Positions 45,246-55,283 of a stretch of 64,000 bases of DNA are shown here, in pieces (position 1 is the first letter of the stretch; the number at the start of each line of letters is the position of its first letter). The translations under genes were made by a program, and so were the position numbers. The notes under the pieces were generated by a model, which made no database searches, was not told the DNA's origin, and saw only the letters and a program-made list of their open reading frames with translations. Source of the stretch: Methanosarcina barkeri 3 (GTDB lineage: Archaea > Halobacteriota > Methanosarcinia > Methanosarcinales > Methanosarcinaceae); contig NZ_CP009517.1 of the NCBI RefSeq assembly GCF_000970305.1, positions 3,658,001 to 3,722,000 on the forward strand, in the 5' to 3' direction.

Positions 45246-46409
45246 TTATGTGACGATAGCGTCAAGCTTCTCCAGTTCAAGGGCACGCCTGATCTCAAAG
45301 GCTAGCCTTCTTCCAGTACTCATCGGTCTTCTCCAGAGCGAGTTACCGTAAGAATGACCTACTGACATATGCACATTGGTCCCACCGCCTACTCTTGGGG
45401 CCACATCATAAATATAGAAGTTAAGATCCTTATCAACGCAGGTCTGCAGGCAGAAAGGCCCTATAATTCCAGGAGAATAATATTCCTGTGTAGCTTTTAC
45501 ATATTGTTCTCCCATTTGAAACACTTTCTCAAGAAGAGACTCGCGCAGGGTTGCGGAGTTATGACCGCAGACAGTATATTCTGGAGTTAACTGACTTTCA
45601 GCCAGGGCCATTTGCTGAGGGGCAGGAAGCCTTACATGCCCATCAAGGCTGGTCTCAAAGCGCCAGTCAATTCCAAGAAGTTCCAGCTTGCTCATTTTCG
45701 GTTCGATTGGGGAATAAAACATATCAAGATTGAACACAGGACCTATAATATAGCGCTCTATCCTTGCATTCTCAAGGGCATCATGTGTGATAACTCCCTG
45801 CTTAATTAGAGCTTCGGACTTCTCCGTATATTCTCTGTAACTTGAAGCGGTAAAAAATCCCCGTTCGAGTTTTTTTACTGCATGTGGGAGCTTTACCATT
45901 ACAAGCTCATTTATGTCTTTTGGAGATTCTATTTTTTCCGGAAAAGGAAGTCCTGCTTTTTCCAGAATCCAGTAATAACTCTGCTGCTCACTGCGTTCTT
46001 CACTCCGTAGAAGGTTCCTGCTTCCTACAAGAGGTACTCTGAAGTTTTCTTCGATTTCATCTATACTGCAGTAGGAAGTAAAGGACCGATTAGGAACGAA
46101 AAGCACATTTTCATCAACCAGTTTTTTCTGGTTCTCAGGCAGAAGAATTTCGTTATACTTTTTGAAAACAACTGCCTCGTCAACAATCCCTCTATTTACT
46201 TTTCCAGAAGGGTCTCTCTGAGCCCTGAAGTATTCGCTATATGTTTTTTCCCTGCCAGCCTGGCAGACAGCAAGAGTCCTGAATTCCTCTTCAACTGCCC
46301 CGTCACATATGTCAAGTCCTGAGTGAGAGCCTATAGTTCCGACTTTTATCTTATCAGCGTGGGTATAGTAGCCTTCAACGATTTCTTTAATTTCGTTCCT
46401 GTCAATCAT
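45246..46409 (-). CDS. purP: FAICAR synthetase PurP (ATP-grasp, purine biosynthesis)
   Basis: PurP makes FAICAR from AICAR, ATP and formate in archaea that lack the folate-dependent PurH step. The ATG at 46409 has SD AAGGAA; the ATG at 46442 has none. This gives 387 residues. The family features GTIGSHSGLDICDGA, the central PLVGSRNLLRSEER, and the C-terminal PGIIGPFCLQTC, YDVAPRVGGGTNVHMSVGHSYGN are clear. Several PurP paralogues exist in methanogens with uncertain activity, but this one keeps the main blocks. Confidence 0.88.
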   Translation of the reverse strand: MIDRNEIKEIVEGYYTHADKIKVGTIGSHSGLDICDGAVEEEFRTLAVCQAGREKTYSEYFRAQRDPSGKVNRGIVDEAVVFKKYNEILLPENQKKLVDENVLFVPNRSFTSYCSIDEIEENFRVPLVGSRNLLRSEERSEQQSYYWILEKAGLPFPEKIESPKDINELVMVKLPHAVKKLERGFFTASSYREYTEKSEALIKQGVITHDALENARIERYIIGPVFNLDMFYSPIEPKMSKLELLGIDWRFETSLDGHVRLPAPQQMALAESQLTPEYTVCGHNSATLRESLLEKVFQMGEQYVKATQEYYSPGIIGPFCLQTCVDKDLNFYIYDVAPRVGGGTNVHMSVGHSYGNSLWRRPMSTGRRLAFEIRRALELEKLDAIVT

Positions 46410-46659
46410 ATTTGATGTTCCTTGGCTTTGGAAATAATTCATTTCGATGAATAATGGTAAGATATAACCTTAATAGGTATGATATTCAAACCTGCTACTC
46501 GACTGGGATTTCTCGAAATGCAGGTCTCACGACTATTTGCCAGATATTATGAAGTAAAAATCCTGAGAAGTTTTCCCCATTAACGGCTTTACCTATTAAA
46601 CCCCTTTCTAATATAAGTAACCATTTATATAATGAAAGAAAACAAGAAAACTCTAAAGC

Positions 46660-46830
46660 CAGAAAAACTTAAGCCAGAACAGATATCTAAAACTTTCCTG
46701 TTGATTTCCGGATTATGAGTTTCCTCTATTTTTGACACTTTTCCGTAGATTTCCGAATTCCGAATTTCCATAGTTTTTGACATTTTCCCGTTAATTTCCG
46801 AGTCCTGAATTTCCATAGTTTTTGACACAT
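46660..46830 (-). repeat. Tandem repeat of about 45 bp, roughly three degenerate copies
   Basis: Copies containing TTTTTGACA...TTTCCG.AGAATTTCCGA-like words repeat from about 46725 to 46830. A minus-strand ORF across the array encodes repeated SKTMEI.NSEI.GKV units. It has no SD and lies downstream of the SpoIIM-like gene; I regard it as non-coding repeat rather than a gene. Confidence 0.6.
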
Positions 46831-46832
46831 TA

Positions 46833-47573
46833 TTAAACCGAACCAAGGATGATAGGCGTAATAAAAGTTTCAATTATGGCTGCAACCAGAAGAAGAGGCA
46901 AAATCCAGTAGAAATAAAACATTAGTCCTTCTTTAAATTCTCTTTTGATATGAGTAGGTCTTCCTATAAGGGCAGAAAATACCTGGTATCCTAGCCGAAG
47001 CCCTATGCCTGCAGCAAGGAAAACCATAGGTAGTTCCAGTATCCCATGAGGAAGAAGGCCAAACAAAATAAAGAGCAGTCCTCTTTCCTGAGCTACAAGA
47101 TAAACGATGACTCCCACAACATATCCATTAAAGGCGACAAAAAGTATGGGAAGAATTCCCAGAGCCAGCCCGAGTACCAAAAAAAGCAGGCTTAAAAAGG
47201 CATTATTAAGAAAAATTGTGAGCATTATAAAAAGAGGGTTCATTGTCATAATAGATGCAAAACGGGAGCTAAAACTTTCTCTGAGAGTCTCAGCCATAGA
47301 AGGGAAACTTGCAGCTGAATTATAGCCAATAAATAAAAATACAAAAAATATAAAGGCCATAAGAAGTGCATAAGGCCAGATAAATTGCAGATATCCTGTA
47401 AACCCTTTTTTAGGGTTTATTCTGTTACCGTGCCAGTTTTCTGCCGCGCTGCTTGCGGGAAAAGAATCTTTCCCCTCTGTGAGGTATTCCCTATTTTTCA
47501 TCTCTCCTTCAGGAGTTCCTGAAGTCTGTACTCCAGTTTTTATATCCTCTGAATTATAATCATCTCTTTCCAT
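46833..47573 (-). CDS. SpoIIM-like (DUF95) membrane protein
   Basis: A polar N-terminus of about 55 residues is followed by five membrane helices of the stage II sporulation protein M-like family (PF01944). The polar GILPHGILELP-type motif (FGLLPHGILELPMVFLAAG) and the conserved ...FNGYVVG... loop are typical. In archaea and non-sporulating bacteria the role is unknown, with suggested links to membrane organisation. The ATG at 47573 is used; one 12 bp further upstream is also possible. The neighbouring DUF63 gene is also a membrane protein. Confidence 0.8.
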   Translation of the reverse strand: MERDDYNSEDIKTGVQTSGTPEGEMKNREYLTEGKDSFPASSAAENWHGNRINPKKGFTGYLQFIWPYALLMAFIFFVFLFIGYNSAASFPSMAETLRESFSSRFASIMTMNPLFIMLTIFLNNAFLSLLFLVLGLALGILPILFVAFNGYVVGVIVYLVAQERGLLFILFGLLPHGILELPMVFLAAGIGLRLGYQVFSALIGRPTHIKREFKEGLMFYFYWILPLLLVAAIIETFITPIILGSV

Positions 47574-47653
47574 ACCTATCCCCACCGTAAATATTCTCAG
47601 TTTGCTAAACTCTGACTTAAATGAATATAATGCCTTTCAAATGTCTTTTTATC

Positions 47654-48523
47654 TCAGATTCCCAGCATCATCCGAATTGTGTTCCGGGTTGCAGGAGAAA
47701 GCCCAAGGATCAAAATGACCATTTTTATTAGTACTTTCAAGTTCAAGGAACGCTCGTCGTCTTCAAACTGGGTGTCAAGTACGTAAAGAACCCCTATGAA
47801 GATAATAAGCTTTAATGGATACATAACCAATGCGGTGCCAGTCAAGTTAATGAGATAGGTGGGCACTACATGCTTTTCAAAGTATCCAAGATGATCTACT
47901 CCTATGTACGTTGAAGAAGCATCCATCAAGTGAGCCATCAGGATAGAAAGATTCAGGGGATTGGTGAATATAGAGGACTTGAAGTGGCGAGCAATCAGAT
48001 AAAAGATAAAGGTTATACCTGTTCCTGCCACAATTACGAATACGGGAACGTAAGGGTATACTATACTATTGAAATGCAAGAGGACAGCTAGATTTATGAA
48101 AAACCATACGAGTCCAAAACCTGCAAAGGTAAGATGAAAATCCTTTACAAGCCCTGCTTTCTGCATCCGGATTGAAATCCATAGACAAACCACGGTTATT
48201 GCGAAAACCAGGAAGTAAATATTGGGAGTTATGAGAAGATAACTGAACGGCGGGTGGAAGATATCTGCAGGAGAATCTTCAATTACACGCAGGGAAGACC
48301 CTGCAAGTACAAAAGGCAGGACAGACGCAATAAATCGAGGAGTTATTTTTACCTCAAGCTTTTCGAGCAGCCTGAAAACCCCAAATATACAAATACCCAG
48401 TATTATTGCCCAGGTAATGGTGTTTACCGGGTTATACCCTTCATCACCTCTTATAGGGTCAAGATAATAGGTATTAATAAACTGTGAGACATTATCTATT
48501 GAAAAACTCATCTTATCACTCAT
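47654..48523 (-). CDS. DUF63 family membrane protein
   Basis: The 289-residue protein has seven or eight membrane helices. It matches archaeal DUF63 (PF01889), with YYLDPI near the N-terminus, the SSLRVIEDS segment and the MDASSTYIGVD loop. The function is unknown. It is preceded by 800 bp without a gene. Confidence 0.8.
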   Translation of the reverse strand: MSDKMSFSIDNVSQFINTYYLDPIRGDEGYNPVNTITWAIILGICIFGVFRLLEKLEVKITPRFIASVLPFVLAGSSLRVIEDSPADIFHPPFSYLLITPNIYFLVFAITVVCLWISIRMQKAGLVKDFHLTFAGFGLVWFFINLAVLLHFNSIVYPYVPVFVIVAGTGITFIFYLIARHFKSSIFTNPLNLSILMAHLMDASSTYIGVDHLGYFEKHVVPTYLINLTGTALVMYPLKLIIFIGVLYVLDTQFEDDERSLNLKVLIKMVILILGLSPATRNTIRMMLGI

Positions 48524-49322
48524 TCAAAATGGCAATATCCTAATACAACCAATACTTACAATGTATATGCCTAACTTACTTCCATAATCAAGAGGGTAGT
48601 ATTCTTCCCAGTGCGCGATGTTCGTTCTAATATAAGATATTTCTTCTGGAGAGTCCTACCCAATAAGCGTTAGCAATATTATATAAGCTTTAATGTATTA
48701 CTATATTTTTATAATTATTTAGGGTATCCTGGTAGTGTAATTATTATACGTAACACATACGGAAACAATAGATAATTTATAATTATGTAAACATAGATAT
48801 TATTCTAACATAAACATGGAAATAGTCATAAGTAAGTTCTGAGTAAAGAATTATTAATTATGAGTTTTGAGTTTAAAGAATTATGAATTATGACTTTTAA
48901 GATATCAGAACTCAAATATACTTGAAATAAGGTTTAAAATATAGAAAGCAATTTAAATGGAATATTAAGATCTAGAATCGATTTAAATAAGGTATTAAGC
49001 CCAAGAGCGATTAAGAGTATGTATTTAAGTTTTAGGAATAATTTGAATGGAATTTAAAGTGTGAAAAGTACTTTAAATTAGGTATCAGGCCTTATAAATA
49101 CTTGAAACGATAGAATAGACTTGAAGACTTTCTAAAATATTAATAAGACATCTTATTTGAGACTTATTCCGGACCAGAACTATAAAGAACTAAGTTAATG
49201 AGCTAACATATTGAATGTGCCTGATATGCCGCAGTCTGCTTATCCAAATTTATGAATTCGTACGTATATTCGGGTTTATAGAGCCAATTTACAATCTATT
49301 GTAATCGAATACTGATGCAGGT
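48524..49322. other. A+T-rich region upstream of egsA and DUF63 genes
   Basis: About 800 bp between divergent genes. Loosely repeated words such as GAATTATGAATTATG and TTTAAATGGAATATTAAG occur from about 48840 to 49130, without a strict period. No ORF of note is present. Confidence 0.4.
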
Positions 49323-50393
49323 ATGAAATTGACCATTAACAAAAACAGCGCAAAATGGATGCAGCTTCCAAGAGATGTGCTTGTCGGGCACGGCGTGCTT
49401 GAGGAAATCGGAGATGTCTGCAGGGACCTGAAAATGAAAGGAAATGCGCTGATCGTAACCGGAAGTACTACAAAGAATATTGCAGGCAAGAGGGTTAGTA
49501 ATCTCCTTGAAAGTGCAGGCTGTAGTGCGGAGACGGTTCTGACGTGCAAAGCTACTACGGAAGATGTCGAAAAGGTTGTGGAAAATGCCCTTGAAGTAAA
49601 GGCTAATTTTCTCCTTGGGGTTGGAAGCGGCAGGTCTATTGACCTTGCAAAACTTGCTTCGACCCGACTTGAACTTCCTTTCATTAGCGTGCCGACTGCG
49701 GCTTCCCATGATGGCATTGCATCTTCCCGTGCTTCAATTGTAGATAATGGGAGAAGTACGTCTGCAGAGGCTCAGGCCCCCATTGCCGTTATTGCAGACA
49801 CGGAGATTATTTCAGCAGCCCCCTTCCGATTTCTTGCGGCTGGCTGTGGAGACATAATTTCCAATTATACGGCAGTACTGGACTGGGAACTTGCAGGCAG
49901 ACTCAGAAATGAATATTTCGGAGCATATGCTGCGGCTCTTTCCCGTATGGCTGCCAGGGTTATTATAGAATGTGCAGATTCGATTAAGCCTGAGCACGAA
50001 ACCTCGGCAAGGCTTGTGGTAAAGGCTCTTGTATCGAACGGGGTCGCGATGAGTATCGCAGGCTCTTCCAGACCCGCATCAGGCTCGGAACATATGTTTA
50101 GCCATGCCCTTGATAAGATAGCTCCAAAACCAGCGCTCCATGGAGAACAATGTGGAGTAGGGACGATTATGATGATGTACCTCCATGGTGGAAACTGGCA
50201 GGAAATCAGAGAAGCCTTAAAAAAGATAGGAGCGCCTGTAAATGCCGAAGAACTGGGTATAGAAGATAAGTATATAATTGAAGCCCTGTTACATGCACAC
50301 AGTATTCGCCCGGAACGTTATACAATTCTCGGCAGCGGCCTTAACCCTTCCGCAGCTGAGAAAGTTGCAAGAATCACAAAGGTCATAAATTGA
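49323..50393 (+). CDS. egsA: sn-glycerol-1-phosphate dehydrogenase
   Basis: The enzyme reduces dihydroxyacetone phosphate to G1P, the stereospecific backbone of archaeal lipids. The 356-residue protein has the [13 protein letters not shown] nucleotide loop and the zinc ligands in [29 protein letters not shown] and the C-terminal [12 protein letters not shown]. These match the EgsA/AraM family. The gene is an orphan here, facing a long A+T-rich upstream region. Confidence 0.95.
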   Translation: MKLTINKNSAKWMQLPRDVLVGHGVLEEIGDVCRDLKMKGNALIVTGSTTKNIAGKRVSNLLESAGCSAETVLTCKATTEDVEKVVENALEVKANFLLGVGSGRSIDLAKLASTRLELPFISVPTAASHDGIASSRASIVDNGRSTSAEAQAPIAVIADTEIISAAPFRFLAAGCGDIISNYTAVLDWELAGRLRNEYFGAYAAALSRMAARVIIECADSIKPEHETSARLVVKALVSNGVAMSIAGSSRPASGSEHMFSHALDKIAPKPALHGEQCGVGTIMMMYLHGGNWQEIREALKKIGAPVNAEELGIEDKYIIEALLHAHSIRPERYTILGSGLNPSAAEKVARITKVIN

Positions 50394-50554
50394 AAAGTTA
50401 TTCTTGTTCGGGCTAGAGACAAAAAATGAATGCCTCCTAAAGATACCAGAATTTAAGGCAGAACTCAGTCCAGGAACCTAATATTCTATGTCGGCTAAAA
50501 AGGACCTGGTTAATCTGGAGTCACTTAATTTACACCCAGGCAATCATTTAATTT

Positions 50555-50760
50555 CGAGATAATCAACTTCGAGCAGATAATCAACTTCGAGCAGATAATC
50601 AACTTCGAGCAGATAATCAACTTCGAGCAGATAATCAACTTTGAGCAGATAATCATTTAATTTCCAGTAAAGTAATCACTTAACTTCCAATAAAGTAATC
50701 ATAATTTCCAATAAAGTAATCATAATTTCCAATAAAGTAATCACAATTTCCAATTAAAGA
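50555..50760 (+). repeat. Two adjacent tandem arrays (18 bp, then about 21 bp)
   Basis: Five units of AATCAACTTCGAGCAGAT are followed by four units of about TAAAGTAATCATAATTTCCAA. Both fill the gap before the UPF0179 gene; the rest of 50394-50868 is empty. Confidence 0.85.
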
Positions 50761-50868
50761 ATTATCTCAAATCAAACCCGACATTGAATTTTAAATTATC
50801 TTGGAATAAGCCAGATGAACCTGAGAAACAGGACACCGGCCCAAAAACAATTAAAAGGAAGAGTTATT

Positions 50869-51318
50869 ATGACAGAAAGCGATACCAAGATTACACTTAT
50901 CGGATCACGGCTTGCAAGGGAAGGACTGGAATTCATATTTAAAGGTGAGATGCCTGAATGCAAGAAATGCCGGCTGAAAAACACATGCCTTAACCTTGAA
51001 CCCGGACGCAGGTATAGAGTTGAGAAAATAAAGAGTAAAGACGTACATGAATGTTTCCTGCATGATAGCGGCGTGCTTGCCGTAGATGTGAGCAAGGCCC
51101 CTATCCTGACTACGCTAGAGTCAAGAAAAGCAGTTGATGGGGCAAGAATCATGTATGAACCTCCAAAGTGCGGCAAGAGGGGATGTGAGATTTATGAGAC
51201 CTGCCACCCTGAGGGGCTCTCAAAAGGCGATAAATGCAAAATTGTAGAGGTTCTCGAAAACCTTGATTCCAGGTGCGAAGCCAATTATTCCCTGAAAAAG
51301 GTGAAATTATCCTGGTGA
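50869..51318 (+). CDS. UPF0179 family protein
   Basis: The 149-residue archaeal protein of unknown function belongs to PF03684. Eight or more cysteines occur in C-x-x-C-style groups (ECKKCRLKNTC; CGKRGCEIYETC; DKCK; SRCE), which suggests an Fe-S cluster or zinc. The start is ATG 50869, preceded by SD AGGAAG; the frame upstream has none. The DUF2150 gene follows 74 bp later. Confidence 0.85.
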   Translation: MTESDTKITLIGSRLAREGLEFIFKGEMPECKKCRLKNTCLNLEPGRRYRVEKIKSKDVHECFLHDSGVLAVDVSKAPILTTLESRKAVDGARIMYEPPKCGKRGCEIYETCHPEGLSKGDKCKIVEVLENLDSRCEANYSLKKVKLSW

Positions 51319-51392
51319 ACGTAAACAAACACATTTTAGTAATAGTAAGATTGATTATCAATAAATAAAAAAGGTAAGAAGCGGTGTTATAA

Positions 51393-52028
51393 GTGCCTGA
51401 ACAAGAAATGAACCAGGTCCCCCCCTATGAATTTTATACCCAAAAGCGCTGGGAAAACTGGCTCGGACGGGCAAGAGAGAGCGGTTTCCAGATAAAGGAG
51501 TCGGAAGAAGAAGCTGGAAAGGAAAGTGCCATATTCGTGAATATGGTTGATGACGTGATTCTGGCCTGCCTGAAAGTGGTTGCACGCTTTGATAAGGATA
51601 TGCTCTCCAGAGAAAAAGCTCTGGAGATCCTGGCTGAGATCCGGGACATTGTACTTTCCGAGGTCGAACCAATTTCTGAGGATATCAACCTTATGATCGA
51701 CTCTGTCCAGACATCTCTTATGGGAGCTCTTATCGCCTTCGAGTGTTATGTTATGGGCGACTATGACGAAGGAGCCGATATTGCAGAGCTTGTAAAATCA
51801 GCCATTGAGGCAGAATCCTCAGACAACCTTGAGTTTGCTCTTGACTATACTGCACAATGCGGTGCTCTCATACTGAAAGGAAAAAGCCTGCCTGAAGAGG
51901 TTATGGCCGATCTTCCCTACGGTATTGTTGCAGAATGGCTTGATGGAATAGACTCCATCTCAGCTGCAATGGTGGGAAGTGATAGCTACAAGGAGTTTGA
52001 TGAAGAAGATGAAGAGGATGTAGTCTAA
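51393..52028 (+). CDS. DUF2150 family protein
   Basis: The 211-residue acidic, largely helical protein comes from a family seen in Methanosarcinales and haloarchaea (DUF2150). The VNMVDDVILACLKVVARFD region is typical. Its C-terminus ends in a strongly acidic tail (DEEDEEDVV). It starts at GTG 51393. The function is unknown; it may pair with the UPF0179 gene in one transcript. Confidence 0.78.
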   Translation: MPEQEMNQVPPYEFYTQKRWENWLGRARESGFQIKESEEEAGKESAIFVNMVDDVILACLKVVARFDKDMLSREKALEILAEIRDIVLSEVEPISEDINLMIDSVQTSLMGALIAFECYVMGDYDEGADIAELVKSAIEAESSDNLEFALDYTAQCGALILKGKSLPEEVMADLPYGIVAEWLDGIDSISAAMVGSDSYKEFDEEDEEDVV

Positions 52029-52094
52029 ACTGTCCTACAAACAAAGGATTCCGTTTCCAATTTCAGGAACTCGGAATTCCTTTGGAAATTTATG

Positions 52095-52211
52095 AGAAGT
52101 AAACCTTGAAGTAAGAATTACATTTGAAGTAAAAGAAGTAAACCTTGAAGTAAGAATTACATTTGAAGTAAAAGAAGTAAACCTTGAAGTAAGAATTACA
52201 TTTGAAGTAAA
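52095..52211 (+). repeat. 39-bp tandem repeat, three exact copies
   Basis: Three successive units beginning AGAAGTAAACCTTGAAGTAA are identical or nearly so, and each contains an internal TGAAGTAA sub-repeat. They lie between convergent genes. The rest of 52029-52361 is A+T rich. Confidence 0.9.
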
Positions 52212-52361
52212 AGAAGTAAATATTGGAGTAAATAAACCTAAAATACTAAATACTCCAACAAAACCAAACAGTAACTCAAAAACAACTAAAAAGTAAAATG
52301 TTAATGAAAGTATGGTTAAGAAATTAAAATAAAGAATAGTTCTGTCTCGAATTTCTGAGTT

Positions 52362-53549
52362 TTAACTGACATTTCCTACCATAAAGTCATGTTTTTCGAC
52401 TGTTTTTTTGTATACTTCGAGTGTTTTTTCAGCGATGGTTTTCCAGTTATACCTTTTTTTAAGAAGATCGTAACCTTTCTCTCCCATTCGGTTGCGGCCA
52501 AGCCCTTCAAGGACGTAATTAAGGCCCCAGGCAATAGAAGAAGGTTCTTTATGAGCAACAACACCTGTCCTGAAATTTTCTACGAGGGCAACTGCATCGC
52601 TTGCAACTACAGGTTTTCTTGCGTCCCAGGCTTCAAGCACTACAATTCCAAAGGGTTCATTTCGACTGGGCACGCAAACAAGGTCGCAGGCATTGAACCA
52701 GTCTATTACAGTATTATCCGGAGCGTACCCAAGGAAATTGCAGGAATTTCCAATGCCAAGCCTATGAGCCTGATTTTCACAATGAGATCGCATTTCTCCT
52801 TCGCCTATAAGCACAAACTGGGCATCCCTTTTCTTCAGGACTTTGGCAGCAGCTTCCACCAGCAGGTCAGGTCCTTTCTGATATGACATCCTTCCCGTGA
52901 AAAGCACCACTGGTAGACATGGATGAATGCCATAATGCCTTTTCACATCTCCAGGGTCGATTTTCCTTTTGATTTTCCCCACGGTTATGCCGTTAGGAAC
53001 TTCCCATAGCTTGTAATCGGGAATTTTATAGATATACTTGACTTCTTCCTTCAGTACAGTCGAGGTTATTATAACCTCCGAAGATTCATAGCCTCCGAGC
53101 CACTCCCTATGTGAGATTTCCTTTGCCTCCCACCAGTCTCCATGACGATTTCCATTACGCCCCCATTCCGTACTGTGGAAGGTCAGCACAAAAGGTAGTC
53201 TAAACTGGGCCTTTATCCTGCAAAGCACATTTACTGGATGCCAGTCATGACCGTGTAAAATATCAAATTCTCCTGCACTTTCTCTCACCTCGAGGAACCG
53301 GCAGTACATACCATCACACATACGGTTCATCTGCTCTACGATTCCTCCGCTTTGATCACAGGCAATTTTGTGGTAATAAACCCCATTTATTACCTCATCT
53401 TTGTTTTCATCGTCTCGTGTAAATAGATGAACCTCATGCCCCTCTGCCGCAAGAGCATCAGAGAGTTCGGATACATGGGGTGAAATCCCTCCTACACGTA
53501 TTGAATACAAACTTTCCCAAGTAAACATTCCTATTCTAATCTTTTTCAT
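52362..53549 (-). CDS. Glycosyltransferase family 4 protein
   Basis: The 395-residue GT-B enzyme has an N-terminal domain with R-V-G-G-I-S-P-H-V-S-E-L (donor loop) and HGHDWHPV. The C-terminal nucleotide-sugar domain has FTGRMSYQKGPDLLVEA and the E-x7-E motif in NEPFGIVVLEAWDARKPVVAS. It resembles archaeal GT4 glycogen-synthase-like enzymes. Two further sugar genes follow on the same strand at 54167 and 55284, and together they suggest polysaccharide synthesis. Confidence 0.88.
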   Translation of the reverse strand: MKKIRIGMFTWESLYSIRVGGISPHVSELSDALAAEGHEVHLFTRDDENKDEVINGVYYHKIACDQSGGIVEQMNRMCDGMYCRFLEVRESAGEFDILHGHDWHPVNVLCRIKAQFRLPFVLTFHSTEWGRNGNRHGDWWEAKEISHREWLGGYESSEVIITSTVLKEEVKYIYKIPDYKLWEVPNGITVGKIKRKIDPGDVKRHYGIHPCLPVVLFTGRMSYQKGPDLLVEAAAKVLKKRDAQFVLIGEGEMRSHCENQAHRLGIGNSCNFLGYAPDNTVIDWFNACDLVCVPSRNEPFGIVVLEAWDARKPVVASDAVALVENFRTGVVAHKEPSSIAWGLNYVLEGLGRNRMGEKGYDLLKKRYNWKTIAEKTLEVYKKTVEKHDFMVGNVS

Positions 53550-53801
53550 AAGCTCACTTATCCCTTTTTATTAAAATGGGAGTTAAGGAGTAAAGAAGAA
53601 CGCAGGCTCCCCCTTGCCTATTTAATAACTACACTTTTATTTGCTGAGTTAAGTTATACTGTTGATTTATCATGTTAATAGTACGCATTAATAATATGTA
53701 TTATTAATATGTACTATTAATATATATTATCGTTTTATAATAATCAGTTAGTCTTTTAGAAAATTAATTGAATTAGTCCTTTTTACTAAAATATATTATT
53801 C

Positions 53802-53901
53802 AGCTATGTTATTCAGTTATGTTATTCAGTTATGTTATTCAGTTATGTTATTCAGCTATGTTATTCAGCTATGTTATTCAGTTATGTTATTCAGTTATGC
53901 T
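53802..53901 (+). repeat. 13-bp tandem repeat (TTATTCAGTTATG), seven to eight copies
   Basis: Units differ only by C or T at one position. Located in the 617-bp gap (53550-54166) upstream of the GT4 gene, which shows no other feature. Confidence 0.9.
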
Positions 53902-54166
53902 TATCTCAACTTTATTGAGTCCAGCTCGTCATAGTTTATCTATAATTCTATACCCCTAAGCCTTCAACTGATAGTATAAAACAAAAGGAGTATTACTTTA
54001 AGTACGTAACATGAAAACAATTTTGCGTTAGAATCTGGTTTTTTATACTTTACTAACTTTATTCCTTTTTAATGGTAGATAAACATATCTGTAAATTTTT
54101 GCAGTAACATTGACTAGGAATTAAAATAGTTCTTCGACTTCTCTTTTTCAGTTTGTTTTACAAGCT

Positions 54167-55171
54167 TCATTCTCCATGTATAAGGTCTTCCCTCAAATAA
54201 GAGGCTGCCCTTTCCGGAGAAACCGTATTGATATAACTTCCTGTATTGAGTTCAAAACCCGCATTAATAGAGATCCTGGGGAGCAAACGAAGGTTCAGGT
54301 GATATTCAGGAGATTCGGAAAGCTGGTAAAACATATAATTAAAGGGTGGGTTTCCGAGAACTCGTCCATAACTTTTGAGAATGGCTTTCAAGATATCCCC
54401 CAGAGCAAAAAGAAGTTTGTCACTGCAATCGCCAAGAAAGCTGACATGCTTTCTAGGTAGGAGCCACACTTCAAAAGGCCCGGTTGAATAATAAGGAGTA
54501 AAGGCTATCCATTCGCTGTTCTTAGATATTAAACGAGGAGACGCTTCTTCCAGGTCAAATATGGTACAGTAAGGGCATTCTTCTATTTTCCTGATGGCCT
54601 TCAATTCCCTTTCTAGAGGAGGAGGACAAAACGGCAAGGCGAGAAGTTGACTGTGAAGGTGGTTAATTGAAGCCCCTGCTTTTTTCCCGGAATTTTTAAA
54701 CAGGGAAATGTAGCGTATATTTTCACGGGTCGCATAACTGCATGTGCGGTCTCTATAGACCTGCATGAGTGCTGAAATTTCAGAATTGGAAAAGTCCTCA
54801 AGCCTTCTCCCATGCAAAGGCGACTCTACGATAACTTCGTGAAATCCATACCCTGGTTCAGCCTGCAGCCCGTTTTCTTTCTGCTCTTGGGACCCGAGCA
54901 CAGGTGAAAGGGCAGGATAAAGATTGGGAAAACAGCGGAAATCCCAGTTGCGTACCCTTTTTTCAGGGGTATCTGAGTAGGTTTTCCCGTTTTTATAGAC
55001 AGCAGTAGCAAGAGGAGTATTTTCCTCGGCTCCTCCGCAAAAAAGGCAATTATGAGAGTCGTTTTTCCCACGATCATCAGCCGCAACTGCGAAATCCGAA
55101 GGCCTTTCAGCTCTTTCTTCAGCAATTATACAGTACTCGGAAAGAAAGTAATGCTTTCTGATTTCTGACAT
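54167..55171 (-). CDS. Galactose-1-phosphate uridylyltransferase-like protein
   Basis: The 334-residue HIT-superfamily nucleotidyltransferase has zinc ligands C42/C45 (NCLFCGG) and C199/C202 (ECPYC). The active site is H171-x-H173-x-Q175 (HLHSQ); typical GalT has H-P-H-x-Q, so Pro is Leu here. It moves UMP or another NMP between hexose phosphates. Lying between GT4 and glycogen synthase genes, it probably supplies the sugar nucleotide; which sugar and nucleotide are used cannot be read from the sequence. Confidence 0.85.
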   Translation of the reverse strand: MSEIRKHYFLSEYCIIAEERAERPSDFAVAADDRGKNDSHNCLFCGGAEENTPLATAVYKNGKTYSDTPEKRVRNWDFRCFPNLYPALSPVLGSQEQKENGLQAEPGYGFHEVIVESPLHGRRLEDFSNSEISALMQVYRDRTCSYATRENIRYISLFKNSGKKAGASINHLHSQLLALPFCPPPLERELKAIRKIEECPYCTIFDLEEASPRLISKNSEWIAFTPYYSTGPFEVWLLPRKHVSFLGDCSDKLLFALGDILKAILKSYGRVLGNPPFNYMFYQLSESPEYHLNLRLLPRISINAGFELNTGSYINTVSPERAASYLREDLIHGE

Positions 55172-55283
55172 TTCAGAAAAACCTCATTATATTTCTTTTC
55201 GCTTTTTCCGGACATTTTAATTTCTTTTGATATTTTAACATCTTTTGATATTTTAACATCTTTTGATGTTTTAACTTCTTTTA

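Noticed and set aside
46625-46873. Minus-strand ORF with SKTMEI/NSEI repeats
   Set aside because: Covers a degenerate repeat array after the SpoIIM-like gene, overlaps that gene's end and has no ribosome-binding site.
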